From Trichosporon coremiiforme (taxonomy: Eukaryota > Basidiomycota > Tremellomycetes > Trichosporonales > Trichosporonaceae), in contig BCJJ01000006.1 of NCBI GenBank assembly GCA_039545355.1, forward strand, positions 1,790,973 through 1,854,972: a stretch of DNA of 64,000 nt. The letters run 5' to 3'. Position 1 is the first letter of the stretch. Each line of letters starts with the position of its first letter. Positions 55,702-64,000 of this stretch are shown piece by piece. A program made the translations under genes and the position numbers. The notes under the pieces were generated by a model. That model was not told the origin of the DNA. It saw only the letters and a program-made list of their open reading frames with translations, and ran no database searches.

Positions 55702-57900
55702 TTAGAAGTTGATGCCGAGACGGGGGCGGTTACTGGGCCCCAGCTCGCGGTTGAGATTGTACGCGGCCGAGATGAGGGTGACATGGGAGAAGGCCTGGGG
55801 CGTGTTTCCGAGTCCCTCTCCGCCAGGCGAGATCTCTTCCGAGAACAGGCCGACGTGGTTTGCGTACCCCAGGAATTCGATGAACATGGTCTGCGCAATG
55901 TTGAGGTACTTCTTCTCGTACTTGCCCGCGCGCGTGAGGGCTTCGACGCCCCAGAGCGTACACAGGGAGAAGGCGCCCTCCTTGCCGCCGACACCGTCGT
56001 CCGTCTTGCCCGTGTCGTAGCGCCAAATGCTCGCGTTGGCCGTGAGACCGCCCTGGTCGAGTGGCTTGAGGATCTGGTCGAGCGTACCGCGGAACCTGGG
56101 GTCGGCGCCATTGGAGAAGAAGACGAGCGGCATGATGAGCACGGCCGAGTCGAGAATGTCGTTGTGCTCGTACGACTGGCCAAAGTAGTTGCCCTTGGTG
56201 TTAAACGAGTTGGCCTGGATCGTCTCGTACAGCTTGTCGCGCTTTCGCAGCCACTCCTCCTTGTTGGGACACGGAAGGCAACGCTTGTCGGCCAGTCGGA
56301 TACCGCGGTCGAGGGCGACCCACATCATGACCTTGGAGTAGGTGTAATTGGCCCACTTGCCGCGCGGCTCCCAGATTGACAGATCCTTCTTGTCCACCTG
56401 CGCACAAGTATAGTCGACAACCTGCCTGATGGCCCTCCAGCTGTCCCAGGAGAGGGGGTTGGAGAACTTCTGCGCAAGGTAGACGCAGTCCATGAGCTCT
56501 CCGTAGATGTCGAGCTGGATGTGATCGACGGCGCCGTTACCGATACGCACGGGACGTGAGCCCTTGTGGCCCGCAAGGTGGTCGAGGACCTCCTCGGGTG
56601 CCTCCTTGCCACCGTGGATTGTGTAGAGAATCTGGAGCGAGCCGTCATTGTTACGGTCCTTGAGCCGGTCGAGGATGAAGTTGACGAACCGAGTCGCCTC
56701 ACGCTTGAAACCGAGTCGAATCAGGGCGTAGATTGTGAAGGACGAGTCACGGATCCAAGTGAATCGGTAGTCCCAATTGCGCGCGCCTCCAATGTACTCT
56801 GGCAGCGAGAACGTGGGTGCGGCGACAATGGCGCCCGTCTCCTCAAAGATGAGCATCTTGAGGGTTAGACCAGAGCGGCGCACATTCTCCCTCCATCGAC
56901 CATCATAGATGCACCCGTCGATCCAACCACGCCAATAGTCGACCGTGTCGTCCATGAGCTCCCTGACGAGCCTCTCGGTCAGGATGGGCTCGCCGTCAGG
57001 ACCGAGGAGGTGGGCAGCCTTGCGGAGCTTCTCGGGAGCGACGCCAAGCTCCTGGGCACGCTGAACTGTACCCTGCACAGTGTCACGCTGCTTCTCGTTC
57101 ATGAAGACCTCATCGGGCACCTGGCGCAGGATGAAGTAGATGACCTGGCCCTCCTCGAGCTCAAACTCGGAGACGGCAGACAGGCCGAGCAGGTCGCGCT
57201 TGGGGAGCTTCTCAAGCTTGACGTCGATCGTGGGCGCAGCGACATCATCACGCTCGCTGGCCACAACGTAGCGCAGGTCAATCTTCATGTCCTTGCTCGT
57301 GAACAGAACCTTTTGGCCCTGCTTGCAGTAGTCCTCGCGGGAGAGGTCCTCGACCAGCTCCGTATCGTGTTTGTCACGGCAGTAGTTGAAGGCAGGCGCG
57401 CATTCCATGCGGAACTTGCACTTGCCATTAACGGCCTCAACCTTGCGGATGAGCCACGGCAGGGGTGCCTCGTCCTGGTGTCGCGAGCGGTTGGCTTCCT
57501 TTGGAACGAGGAGATCGGTGACCATGCCAACACGATCATCGTTCAGAAACTTGGTAGCGAGTACATTGGAGTTGGGGAGGTAGTACTGCTTTGGGCGGAA
57601 GGCTGACGTGGGGGTGATGGAGAAGTGGCCACCCTTGTCGGCGTCGACGATGCGGGCGAAGACGGACGGAGAGTCAAAGTAGGGCAGGCAGAAGGATTCG
57701 ACTGAGCCATAGATTGAGACACTGGCGGTCGTGCGGTTGTTGCCGATCAGGGCGTAGTCCTGAATGTCGGCGACACGGACGCCGCTCGCGTCGACGAGTA
57801 CGGAAGATCCGTGCGCCTGTCGGAGGCCGGTCGCTTGGTCGTAGCTGTGGTCCATGAGGACGGGGAAGGCTTCGGTTCGGTGGTGTGCGTGTGACACCAT
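55702..57900 (-). CDS. Intracellular GH15 glycoside hydrolase with trehalase-like N-terminal domain
   Basis: Single exon of 732 aa from ATG 57900 (MVSHAHHRTEAFPVL); an internal ATG (residue 16, MDHSYDQATG) is an alternative start. The N-terminal beta-sandwich domain (DYALIGNNRTTASVSIYGS, then FCLPYFDSPSVFARIVD) is that of trehalase-like GH15 proteins, and the C-terminal (alpha/alpha)6 barrel contains NWDYRFTWIRDSSFTIYAL and GFKREATRFVNFIL. No signal peptide or membrane segment is present, so it should be cytosolic, unlike secreted fungal glucoamylases. Expected substrates are trehalose or alpha-glucans; the choice cannot be made from sequence. A TATA-like site lies only 37-44 bases before the ATG. 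Confidence 0.9.
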   Translation of the reverse strand: MVSHAHHRTEAFPVLMDHSYDQATGLRQAHGSSVLVDASGVRVADIQDYALIGNNRTTASVSIYGSVESFCLPYFDSPSVFARIVDADKGGHFSITPTSAFRPKQYYLPNSNVLATKFLNDDRVGMVTDLLVPKEANRSRHQDEAPLPWLIRKVEAVNGKCKFRMECAPAFNYCRDKHDTELVEDLSREDYCKQGQKVLFTSKDMKIDLRYVVASERDDVAAPTIDVKLEKLPKRDLLGLSAVSEFELEEGQVIYFILRQVPDEVFMNEKQRDTVQGTVQRAQELGVAPEKLRKAAHLLGPDGEPILTERLVRELMDDTVDYWRGWIDGCIYDGRWRENVRRSGLTLKMLIFEETGAIVAAPTFSLPEYIGGARNWDYRFTWIRDSSFTIYALIRLGFKREATRFVNFILDRLKDRNNDGSLQILYTIHGGKEAPEEVLDHLAGHKGSRPVRIGNGAVDHIQLDIYGELMDCVYLAQKFSNPLSWDSWRAIRQVVDYTCAQVDKKDLSIWEPRGKWANYTYSKVMMWVALDRGIRLADKRCLPCPNKEEWLRKRDKLYETIQANSFNTKGNYFGQSYEHNDILDSAVLIMPLVFFSNGADPRFRGTLDQILKPLDQGGLTANASIWRYDTGKTDDGVGGKEGAFSLCTLWGVEALTRAGKYEKKYLNIAQTMFIEFLGYANHVGLFSEEISPGGEGLGNTPQAFSHVTLISAAYNLNRELGPSNRPRLGINF

Positions 57901-57936
57901 GGGCAAAGCTCAAAGCGCCAGTCGAGACTGGTCGCA

Positions 57937-57944
57937 ATATATAC
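57937..57944 (-). promoter_or_regulatory. TATA-like element of the GH15 gene
   Basis: The minus strand reads GTATATATTG here, 37-44 bases upstream of the first ATG. This closeness implies either a very short leader or initiation at the internal ATG. Confidence 0.4.
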
Positions 57945-58466
57945 TCAAAAGTGAATGGGAAGGGGGCTGGGTCAGGCGCTCTGGTCGATACGGCGAGGGC
58001 ACGAGAGAGGTCTGGCGAGTCTCAGCGAGGGTCAGGTTCGGGGAGGCGCAAAGAGCTCGGTGCCGTAAAAAGAAGTGCTGGGTGGTCGAAGGCGTACGAA
58101 GGTGGTCGAGTTCTCGGTGGTCAGGTCGGTGAATGCTTTGTCAGAGTGTGTGCTTGTGGATGTTGTGAGGTACAAAAATGCTGGGCGATCGCGACAACAA
58201 CAGCATGGCGTCCGAGACATGGTAGGGCAATGGCCTACGTTGCCATGCTCTGGACAGCGGTTGCAAGCGGCAGCCAGCCGGAGGAAAGCGAGGGGCATCA
58301 TCAAGTGATTTCGACGCTTACATGAGGAATGACGTCAGGGACACATTCCTCACCTCGGGCTCTTAGCCAGACGATTCTCGCTAGAAACCGACCGCGACGA
58401 CGAGGCATCATCATGCGGTCAAGACGGCACTGTCATTTCTTGTGACGACAAGCTGATTCTTATGCA

Positions 58467-58548
58467 GAGTATCGGCGGATGACAAGAGAGGCAAATTAGT
58501 CGATCTCGAGTATCGGCGGATGACAAGAGAGGCAAATTAGTCGATCTC
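58467..58548. repeat. Perfect 41-bp tandem duplication
   Basis: The 41-base unit beginning GAGTATCGGCGGATGACAAG occurs at 58467-58507 and again, without change, at 58508-58548. It is in non-coding DNA about 0.6 kb upstream of the GH15 start. Confidence 0.95.
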
Positions 58549-59640
58549 GTAACAACGAGGATCTACCGTTCAGAGAGCGCGTGCAGCTTTTCCGGGCAGC
58601 TGGAGCGAACAAACAACTTACATGCACAACGAGAGTGCAACGTGGGTGATCATCGTACGCAGTACCACTCCTCCGGATCATGACATGTGGTACAGTGATG
58701 TTCCCGTATGTTCTGGTCCTCGGTGCATATGAGAAACGTGTGATATGCCGAGAAGACGGGGTGGGACCGAGATATCCGCAGCACCCAGCGCCGCCAGGCT
58801 ATCAAGCGTCGTACTTGGGCCGCATGTCGTTATCACGACGTAGATCTGACCGAGCTCGGTCTGTACTGGGAGTCTAGAACCTCATCGCTCGGTGTGGTAG
58901 CTCGGGAGCACATGCTCCCCACGAATTGTGCGGTTAACTCGAAACACGCAGCCACCAAACATTACCGAGGCGGATAGTGAGACATTCGCTGCGGACCGTT
59001 CCTCATACTGCTGCCTGGCTCTGCTGTCCAGTCCGACAGAACTGGGTAGATGTAAGACTGCCGATTCCAATCGAAGTTGCGGGCAGCAATGGCTCAGGCC
59101 AGGCACAGTTCCAATTCCGAGGCCAGCGATAAGAACTAGAGAGTTCGGAAGGGGTTTGCCACACGCGCCACGCGTGCAGTGAAGCTGGCATTCCCAACCT
59201 TAGATGGATGACCATCGTATCGGCGCTGGGTCATTGAGCCCACCTCTGTGGGTGGGAATCACTAGGTCTTCTGACCGTCGATGCTGCATACCGCTTGCTT
59301 GAATGCCGCAAACACCACAGGCACGGATCACCCCCCGACTCACTTTACCTGGCCAGTTCTGTAGCTTCCTCTCAGACCAGACTCTGCTGGTACAGACGAC
59401 TTACTCAGTGCATACAATAACAGTAGAAGAGCCCAATTTTGAGTGTGGTGAATGGCTAATCGCTTCCGGTCGTCTTCTGCTTTCCGCCTCGGGCTTTGCT
59501 TTGGGGCCCGCGACTCGCGTCCCCTTTTGGACCTTGCGGCCCTAGTTTGCTGCCGCACTTGACCTTCTGATCGGTGTCTCGTTTCCCACGCACAACCTCG
59601 TACAAACATCTGCCGTCCTGCCTGAGCCGACCTGCGGCCC

Positions 59641-61228
59641 CTATGGCTGGACGCCCCACTCGGGGCCAAACATCTCGTTCGATTCGTGCGCTGTCTCGTC
59701 CAGCAGCATCTCGGCGGAGGCGTAGCCGCCAACTGGCAGGCGGAGCTTGCCATGAGGTGTCGGGACGTAGGTTGGGAGGAAGCCAGCTTGCTGCAGGGCG
59801 GTCGCTTGGTCCCTGCGGATTAGTCTGCGGAACATGGGTGCAGAGGATAAAGAGAGACTTACCACCAAATGTGCTCGTGGTAGAGACGGTCGCCGCGAAT
59901 ATTGACGACGGCAATCATGGGGATTCGCAGCTTGCTGCCACTGGGAGGCACGCCAGGAAGAAGCCAATCGATCATGCGGTCGTGCGTGCAGCTGTAGATG
60001 AACTCATCAACCACGCGGTCCGCGCCTATTGTGCGGGAGACAGTCGTGAGCTCGGCACTGTCGGGGTTGCTGAAGATGAAGTGGTCGCGGTAAAACTCAA
60101 AGAGCGCCTTGCGGCCAACTCCGCCAGTCATCGTAGGGACGTGGTTGACATACGGTTCAGCCTGGGGTCAGTGTGCCAAGCGCCACAATCAGTTGCGCAG
60201 TTTCCGGCTGCGACCTACGCCCGCTTGTGCCTGCACATGCATTCGGATTGCCCTTGCTGCAGTGATGACATGTTGAAAACCAAGGGCGGCATGCAGCATG
60301 CCTAGATCTCTCCAAGCCACATGACGACAAGCAGGGCCGCAATGCCAGACTCACCACCATGGTGCCCATCGTTTTGGAAACGGAGCGGTCGACGAACTCG
60401 TAGTGGGTATGCTCTTCCCAAATCTGCTCGACGTCGAAGTATGGCCCGCCGAGGCGTTCGCGGAGAAAGACGAGGGAGCGAGTGTGCACAATGGCCGCGT
60501 CGGTCGGCGAGTATGCCTTCGGTCCTGCTGACGGCACAACGAAGTAGGACGACTCGGCATTGCCATAGCTGCAGATCTTCATGTCCGCAGAGTCAGACTC
60601 CTGCTCCGCATCAACGTCACCGGGCAGGTGCGCTAGAACGGGGACGGGGGCCCATGAGGGCGACGACCCATGCGCGATCAGCGCGACCAGCGCGGGCTGC
60701 GAGGGCATGGACGCGACAATGGACTCGACCGCGGACGGGTCATACACTGTTTGTCAGCTACGGGCGTAGGCTAGCGCAGTGTGGATGCACAACAGGGCAC
60801 ACGGGCACATTGTGCGAAAACGACCGTAGACGACGCGCTGTGCAAAGCGTTTCCGAGTGTCACTCACCGAGGACGGCATGGTGGCCCTTGTTATCGACAA
60901 ATGGGCAGCTTTCAAGTCCGGCGATGGCAACCGCCAGCGTCTCTGTGATGTCCGAGTTGGCGCTGAGCTGGACACCGACTACGGCAAACCCTTCCTCGGC
61001 CCACTTCTGCACGGGATCGGGGTCGAGGGGCGTCTTGAGACCACACTTGGCGTGGGGGCGCAGAGACAGGCGAGAGGGAAGGACGACAATAATGCCAGGC
61101 CCATGGCCGCGGCGACTGAGGGGAGGCTGGAGCTTGATGCCGGGGCCAAGCTCTTGAAGGGGAGCGTCGGGCAAGCGAACTGGGCGCTCAGACTCGGCTT
61201 GGGGGTCGTACTGTATAGTCATGGGCAT
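59641..61228 (-). CDS. Dienelactone-hydrolase-like / SnoaL-like fusion protein
   Basis: Exons 61228-60868, 60746-60355, 60161-59863 and 59812-59641 with introns of 121, 193 and 50 nt give 407 aa. The start MPMTIQYDPQ is the ATG nearest the conserved region; a second ATG lies two codons on. The first half resembles an alpha/beta hydrolase of the dienelactone hydrolase type (GIIVVLPSRLSLRPHAKCG, EGFAVVGVQLSA, VYDPSAVESIVASM), but the nucleophile-elbow position reads LIAHGSSPS, without the expected Cys. The second half is an NTF2/SnoaL-like cone (FDVEQIWEEHTHYEFVDRS, EPYVNHVPTMTGG, FEFYRDHFIFSNP, YSCTHDRMIDWLLPGV, RLYHEHIWWDQATAL). Similar two-domain proteins are annotated in fungi as carboxymethylenebutenolidase. 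Catalysis by the first half is doubtful. It is divergent from the next gene. Confidence 0.82.
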
Positions 61229-61590
61229 GCGAGTGAGGCCAGTGAGGGGAAATGAGAGATGAGGATGAAGCAAGATGGGCCTGTCCGTTGCGGGATATTG
61301 GAGGGACATGCGGGGTAGAGGCGTACGGTGCGGGGTACATGGGAGGGGGCGCGCAGTGCCGCCTGGATTTGCCGCTCTGCGGCGCACTACGCGCGTCAGG
61401 CTGCCAGGCGCGCCAGGGGCGAGGGGGCGCGCCCGGCATGCGGCACGGACACTGTGCGCTTGCTGTACTCACTCCCGGCGCCGGGCCACCGGCCACCCCC
61501 GCCACCGCCCTACCGCGCTGCTGCGTATCTCACATGCGAAACCGGTCCAACTTCATTTCATCAAATGTCTGGCATCATTCACTCCTTACC
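61229..61590. promoter_or_regulatory. Bidirectional promoter of hydrolase/SnoaL and tail-anchored protein genes
   Basis: 362 bases lie between the two ATGs. The right side is GC-rich and ends in a CT-rich run before 61591. No TATA box was seen. Confidence 0.55.
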
Positions 61591-62666
61591 ATGGACCGAC
61601 CCCCCGGTATCCACCACGTCCCAATGACCTTCGCCAACAACCGGCGCCTCGCTGTCCCACAGCGGCCGCAGGCCGGCCATCCGGGTCCGAGCCATTCGGG
61701 GGGCCCGCAACTGTCCCCACGAGCGAGCAACACGGCCGCACCCTCCTATACCCAGTACATGGCGACGCCGAGCCCGCCACCACTGTCCCCCTCTCCGTTG
61801 GGCTCGCCAATGTCCCGCCAGTCGTCGCTGCAGTCGGGCTCGCTCGGCGTGCTGTCCACGCCAGCGATTGAGGCCGAGAACCCACATGGGGGCAGCGACG
61901 AGCTCGTCGATCTCGGATCTCCCGAACGTTCCCCGCTGCCGAAGCTGAGCCAAGCCGAGCCCGAGACGGCACCCCTGTGGGCCGCTATTGATCGGTTGTC
62001 GAAACAGTGCGACGAGCATCAGCTCCGCTTCCGAGCATCCAAGGTAAGCTAGGCGTCAGGTATTAGCTGAACCCAGTCCTCGTTCGAGCACCGCATCTTC
62101 TCCGAGTTTCCGCAGATCTTGTCCCGCTTAGCAGAACTCGATAGCCGAGCAGAGGTGGGATATTGAGTTGATGCTGTACTGACAATCAGCAATGCACGGC
62201 CGAGCTCTTCGCAGCCATCAACGCGAGCCAGCCCGAGCTGAAGGCGCGCCTACAAAAGGTGCTCGAGCAGCGGCGGGCAAACGTCGAGACGATGCGGGAG
62301 CGGACGACGCCGTGGGTCGAGTTCCTTCCCGACGACGAGACGGACGACCTCGAGCTGCTCCCCTCCAAGGAGGGCAGTACGGCCATGGTGCGGCGCGAGT
62401 CGGGCAAGATTGAGCGCGTTAAGGGTACGAATCCGACGAATGTCGACTCGGAGGCCATCGCAATGATAGAGCGCTGGGCCGAGGAGGTCAAGATGCACCT
62501 TGCCGACGAGATTGGCCGGCTCCGCACCCAGCTGGGAGAGGAGAAGCGCAGGGCGTACATTCTCTACCGCCTCGCAGGGCTACTCCTGTTTTGCGTCTTC
62601 ATGCTCGGCGTCTTCTACCTCATCGCCAAGGCTGGTGAGCGCGGCAGGGCTGTGATTACTGCGTAG
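61591..62666 (+). CDS. Tail-anchored membrane protein of unknown function
   Basis: Exons 61591-62043, 62077-62154 and 62190-62666 with very short introns (33 and 35 nt) give 335 aa. Residues 1-130 are Pro/Ser-rich with many SP dipeptides (TPSPPPLSPSPLGSPMS). Residues about 130-220 are helical and charged (WAAIDRLSKQCDEHQLRF, SSFEHRIFSEFPQILSRLA, LKARLQKVLEQRRANVE). An acidic patch (EFLPDDETDDLELLP) precedes a further helix, and one hydrophobic segment near the C terminus (about 304-326, RLAGLLLFCVFMLGVFYLI) leaves only a short tail. The layout is that of a tail-anchored ER, nuclear-envelope or mitochondrial outer-membrane protein. I do not recognise the family. Phosphorylation of the N terminus by proline-directed kinases is plausible from the SP sites only. 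Confidence 0.78.
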
Positions 62667-62920
62667 GAGCAGCGAGGTTGGCATGCGCTGGTGTCTTAGG
62701 TGTTCTCTTGTTGTATTCTGTTCTACTTCACCATTCTGTTCCTCCTCGAAGAGAGGAGAAGCGACGACCTCGATTGGGTAACTTAGCCATATACCTTGCA
62801 TGCGTTGCACATGCACCTTCTATAATATCTTGCGACACACGGCTGGGCCAATGAATATAACTGCAAAATGCATGCCAATACCGTACTCATCAAGGTCTAC
62901 CTCGTGATCTCTACTTCAGT

Positions 62921-64000
62921 CTATCGCCTTCCCGGCCTGCCGCGGAGGGCACGCTGGGCGGCACCGCGGGGCGCGGGCGGGCCGGCCTGCTGCGCCTCGC
63001 TCTGGGGGTTGCGCACCGTCTCGTCGACGGAGAGGATGAGGCACGCGGCCTCAATGGCGGACGAGAGCGCGTTGATCTTGACGAGCGCGGGCTCCCAGAC
63101 GAAGCGCTTCATGTTGTCGCCGACACCCTCGCCGTCGACATCGACGCCGGCCCACGTGTCGCCCTTGGCGTGGCCCATGCGGAGCTTGTTAAGAACATCG
63201 GTCGCGTCGAGGCCGGCATTGTCGCAGATCTGGCGCGGGATGACCTCGAGCGCCTTGGCGACGGCACCGACGATGAGCTGCTGCTTGCCCATGATCGTGC
63301 GGCTGTAGTTTCGCAGGTACTTGGAGATCTCCATCTCGCACGCACCACCACCAGCGACGACCTGGTTGTTCTTGATCGCACGCTTGACGACCATGATAGA
63401 GTCGTGCAGCGAACGCTCAACCTCGGCGATGAACTGCTCGGCACCTCCACGGAGAATGAGGGTGCACGTCTTGGCACGCGGGCAATCCTCGAAGACGTTG
63501 AATCGCTCTCCACCAACCTGCTTCTCCTCGAAGTGACCACAAGTGCCAAGGTACTCGGGCTTGATGTCGGACGTCGTCGACTGAACCGATCCACCAACAG
63601 CCTGAACCACACGCTTCATGTCATCACCAGCAACGCGTCCGGCACAGAAGATGTCGCGGTCGGCAAAGTACTGGGTGGCGAGGTCTCCGATCGGGAGCTT
63701 CGAAAGAACGACCTTGGCGCCAGTGGCAACGATCGCCTCGAGTTTGCGGTAGATAATCGTCCACTCGGCGTCGACAATGGCCTGGTACTCGGACACCTCG
63801 TTGACACGGATCTCGGCGTTGTCCTTCTCGGCCTTGAGCTCGAGCTCGACGTTCAGGCAAAGGATCTTGGGGTTGTCAAACTGCTTGGGCTGCTGCTCGA
63901 ATCCGGCGTACGAGAAGGTCTTCTTGAACGCGACACCCTTGATCAGCTCCGAGTCCTGCATACCTCCACCAGGCACCTTCTTGACACCGATCAGCGACTC
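62921..64000 (-). CDS. CCT7: TRiC/CCT chaperonin subunit eta, C-terminal part (5' end outside window)
   Basis: The frame is open at the window edge and runs to a stop at 62921, giving the last 359 residues of a protein normally about 550 long. It matches CCT eta closely: [92 protein letters not shown], then the second equatorial half ([44 protein letters not shown]). The N-terminal equatorial part with the phosphate-binding loop lies beyond the window. The basic Gly/Arg tail is usual for this subunit. CCT folds actin and tubulin in the cytosol. It converges on the tail-anchored protein gene with a 254-base gap. Confidence 0.95.
   Translation of the reverse strand, partial: ESLIGVKKVPGGGMQDSELIKGVAFKKTFSYAGFEQQPKQFDNPKILCLNVELELKAEKDNAEIRVNEVSEYQAIVDAEWTIIYRKLEAIVATGAKVVLSKLPIGDLATQYFADRDIFCAGRVAGDDMKRVVQAVGGSVQSTTSDIKPEYLGTCGHFEEKQVGGERFNVFEDCPRAKTCTLILRGGAEQFIAEVERSLHDSIMVVKRAIKNNQVVAGGGACEMEISKYLRNYSRTIMGKQQLIVGAVAKALEVIPRQICDNAGLDATDVLNKLRMGHAKGDTWAGVDVDGEGVGDNMKRFVWEPALVKINALSSAIEAACLILSVDETVRNPQSEAQQAGPPAPRGAAQRALRGRPGRR

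Larger units (their letters stand above)
57901..59640. other. Intergenic region upstream of the GH15 gene
   Basis: 1.7 kb between the GH15 start and the stop of the hydrolase/SnoaL gene. It contains the GH15 promoter, with a TATA-like site and AGGGG pentamers near 57961 and 58289 that resemble stress-response elements but are too short to be decisive. A perfect 41-bp tandem duplication lies at 58467-58548. No gene is supported. Confidence 0.5.

Noticed and set aside
54698..57900. GNAT and GH15 genes as a functional cluster with the MFS transporter
   Set aside because: Same strand and intronless, but spacing is ordinary and no shared pathway or backbone biosynthetic enzyme is present.
1133..64000. 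tRNA and 5S rRNA genes
   Set aside because: Scanning non-coding stretches for GGTTCRANYC-type B boxes and for 5S-like segments gave no candidate with matching stems; tRNAscan-SE and Infernal would settle this.

Overview
This is a eukaryotic, fungal window: 17 protein genes, most split by very short introns (33-193 nt, typically 34-62), GC-rich codon usage and a set of conserved single-copy fungal genes (Spb1, Esa1, Rna14, Rgp1, IQGAP, Cct7). The intron density, the intron size, GTRAGT donors and CTRAC branch sites lying almost on top of the 3' AG point to a basidiomycete yeast. Tremellomycetes, perhaps Trichosporonales, is my inference; no marker here fixes the genus. All exon joins were worked out by hand from donor, branch and acceptor signals, and each complete model closes to a whole number of codons.

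Layout, left to right. 1-1132: 3' part of a senescence/spartin-domain protein. 1133-8133: a 7-kb gene-poor stretch whose last 1.3 kb is a CT-rich leader with three upstream ORFs in front of a large cytosolic GAF hybrid histidine kinase (8134-12964). 13.8-16.6 kb: membrane-anchored GH92 alpha-mannosidase. 17.9-26 kb: housekeeping block with RGP1 (Ypt6/Rab6 exchange factor subunit), ESA1 (NuA4 acetyltransferase) and SPB1 (ribosomal 2'-O-methyltransferase). 26.5-33.9 kb: a very large IQGAP. 34.2-37.2 kb: RNA14 (mRNA 3' end processing). 38.8-42.8 kb: PQ-loop membrane protein, NAD(P)HX epimerase and ZIP metal transporter. 45.5-47.3 kb: unrecognised coiled-coil protein, flanked by 2.7 kb and 4.6 kb of apparently gene-free DNA. 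51.9-57.9 kb: DHA2 MFS exporter, GNAT acetyltransferase and intracellular GH15 glycosidase. 59.6-64 kb: dienelactone-hydrolase-like/SnoaL fusion, a tail-anchored membrane protein of unknown role and the 3' part of CCT7.

There is no cluster, operon or mobile element that ties these genes into one pathway. Neighbours are ordinary fungal gene pairs, several sharing bidirectional promoters (RGP1/ESA1, SPB1/IQGAP, RNA14/PQ-loop, hydrolase/tail-anchored protein). I recognised no tRNA, rRNA, transposon, CRISPR or phage sequence.

The most interesting signals are: (i) the near-universal 6-10 nt branch-point-to-AG spacing (25 of 26 introns) and one striking exception; (ii) a tandem Tyr-Asp-Pro-Ser-Gln-Pro repeat in Rna14 that resembles the RNA polymerase II CTD heptad; (iii) a long N-terminal extension of the IQGAP carrying an array of Arg-x-Arg-x-x-Ser motifs; (iv) the uORF-bearing leader of the histidine kinase; and (v) a helically phased triple TTGGTCC element upstream of the ZIP gene.
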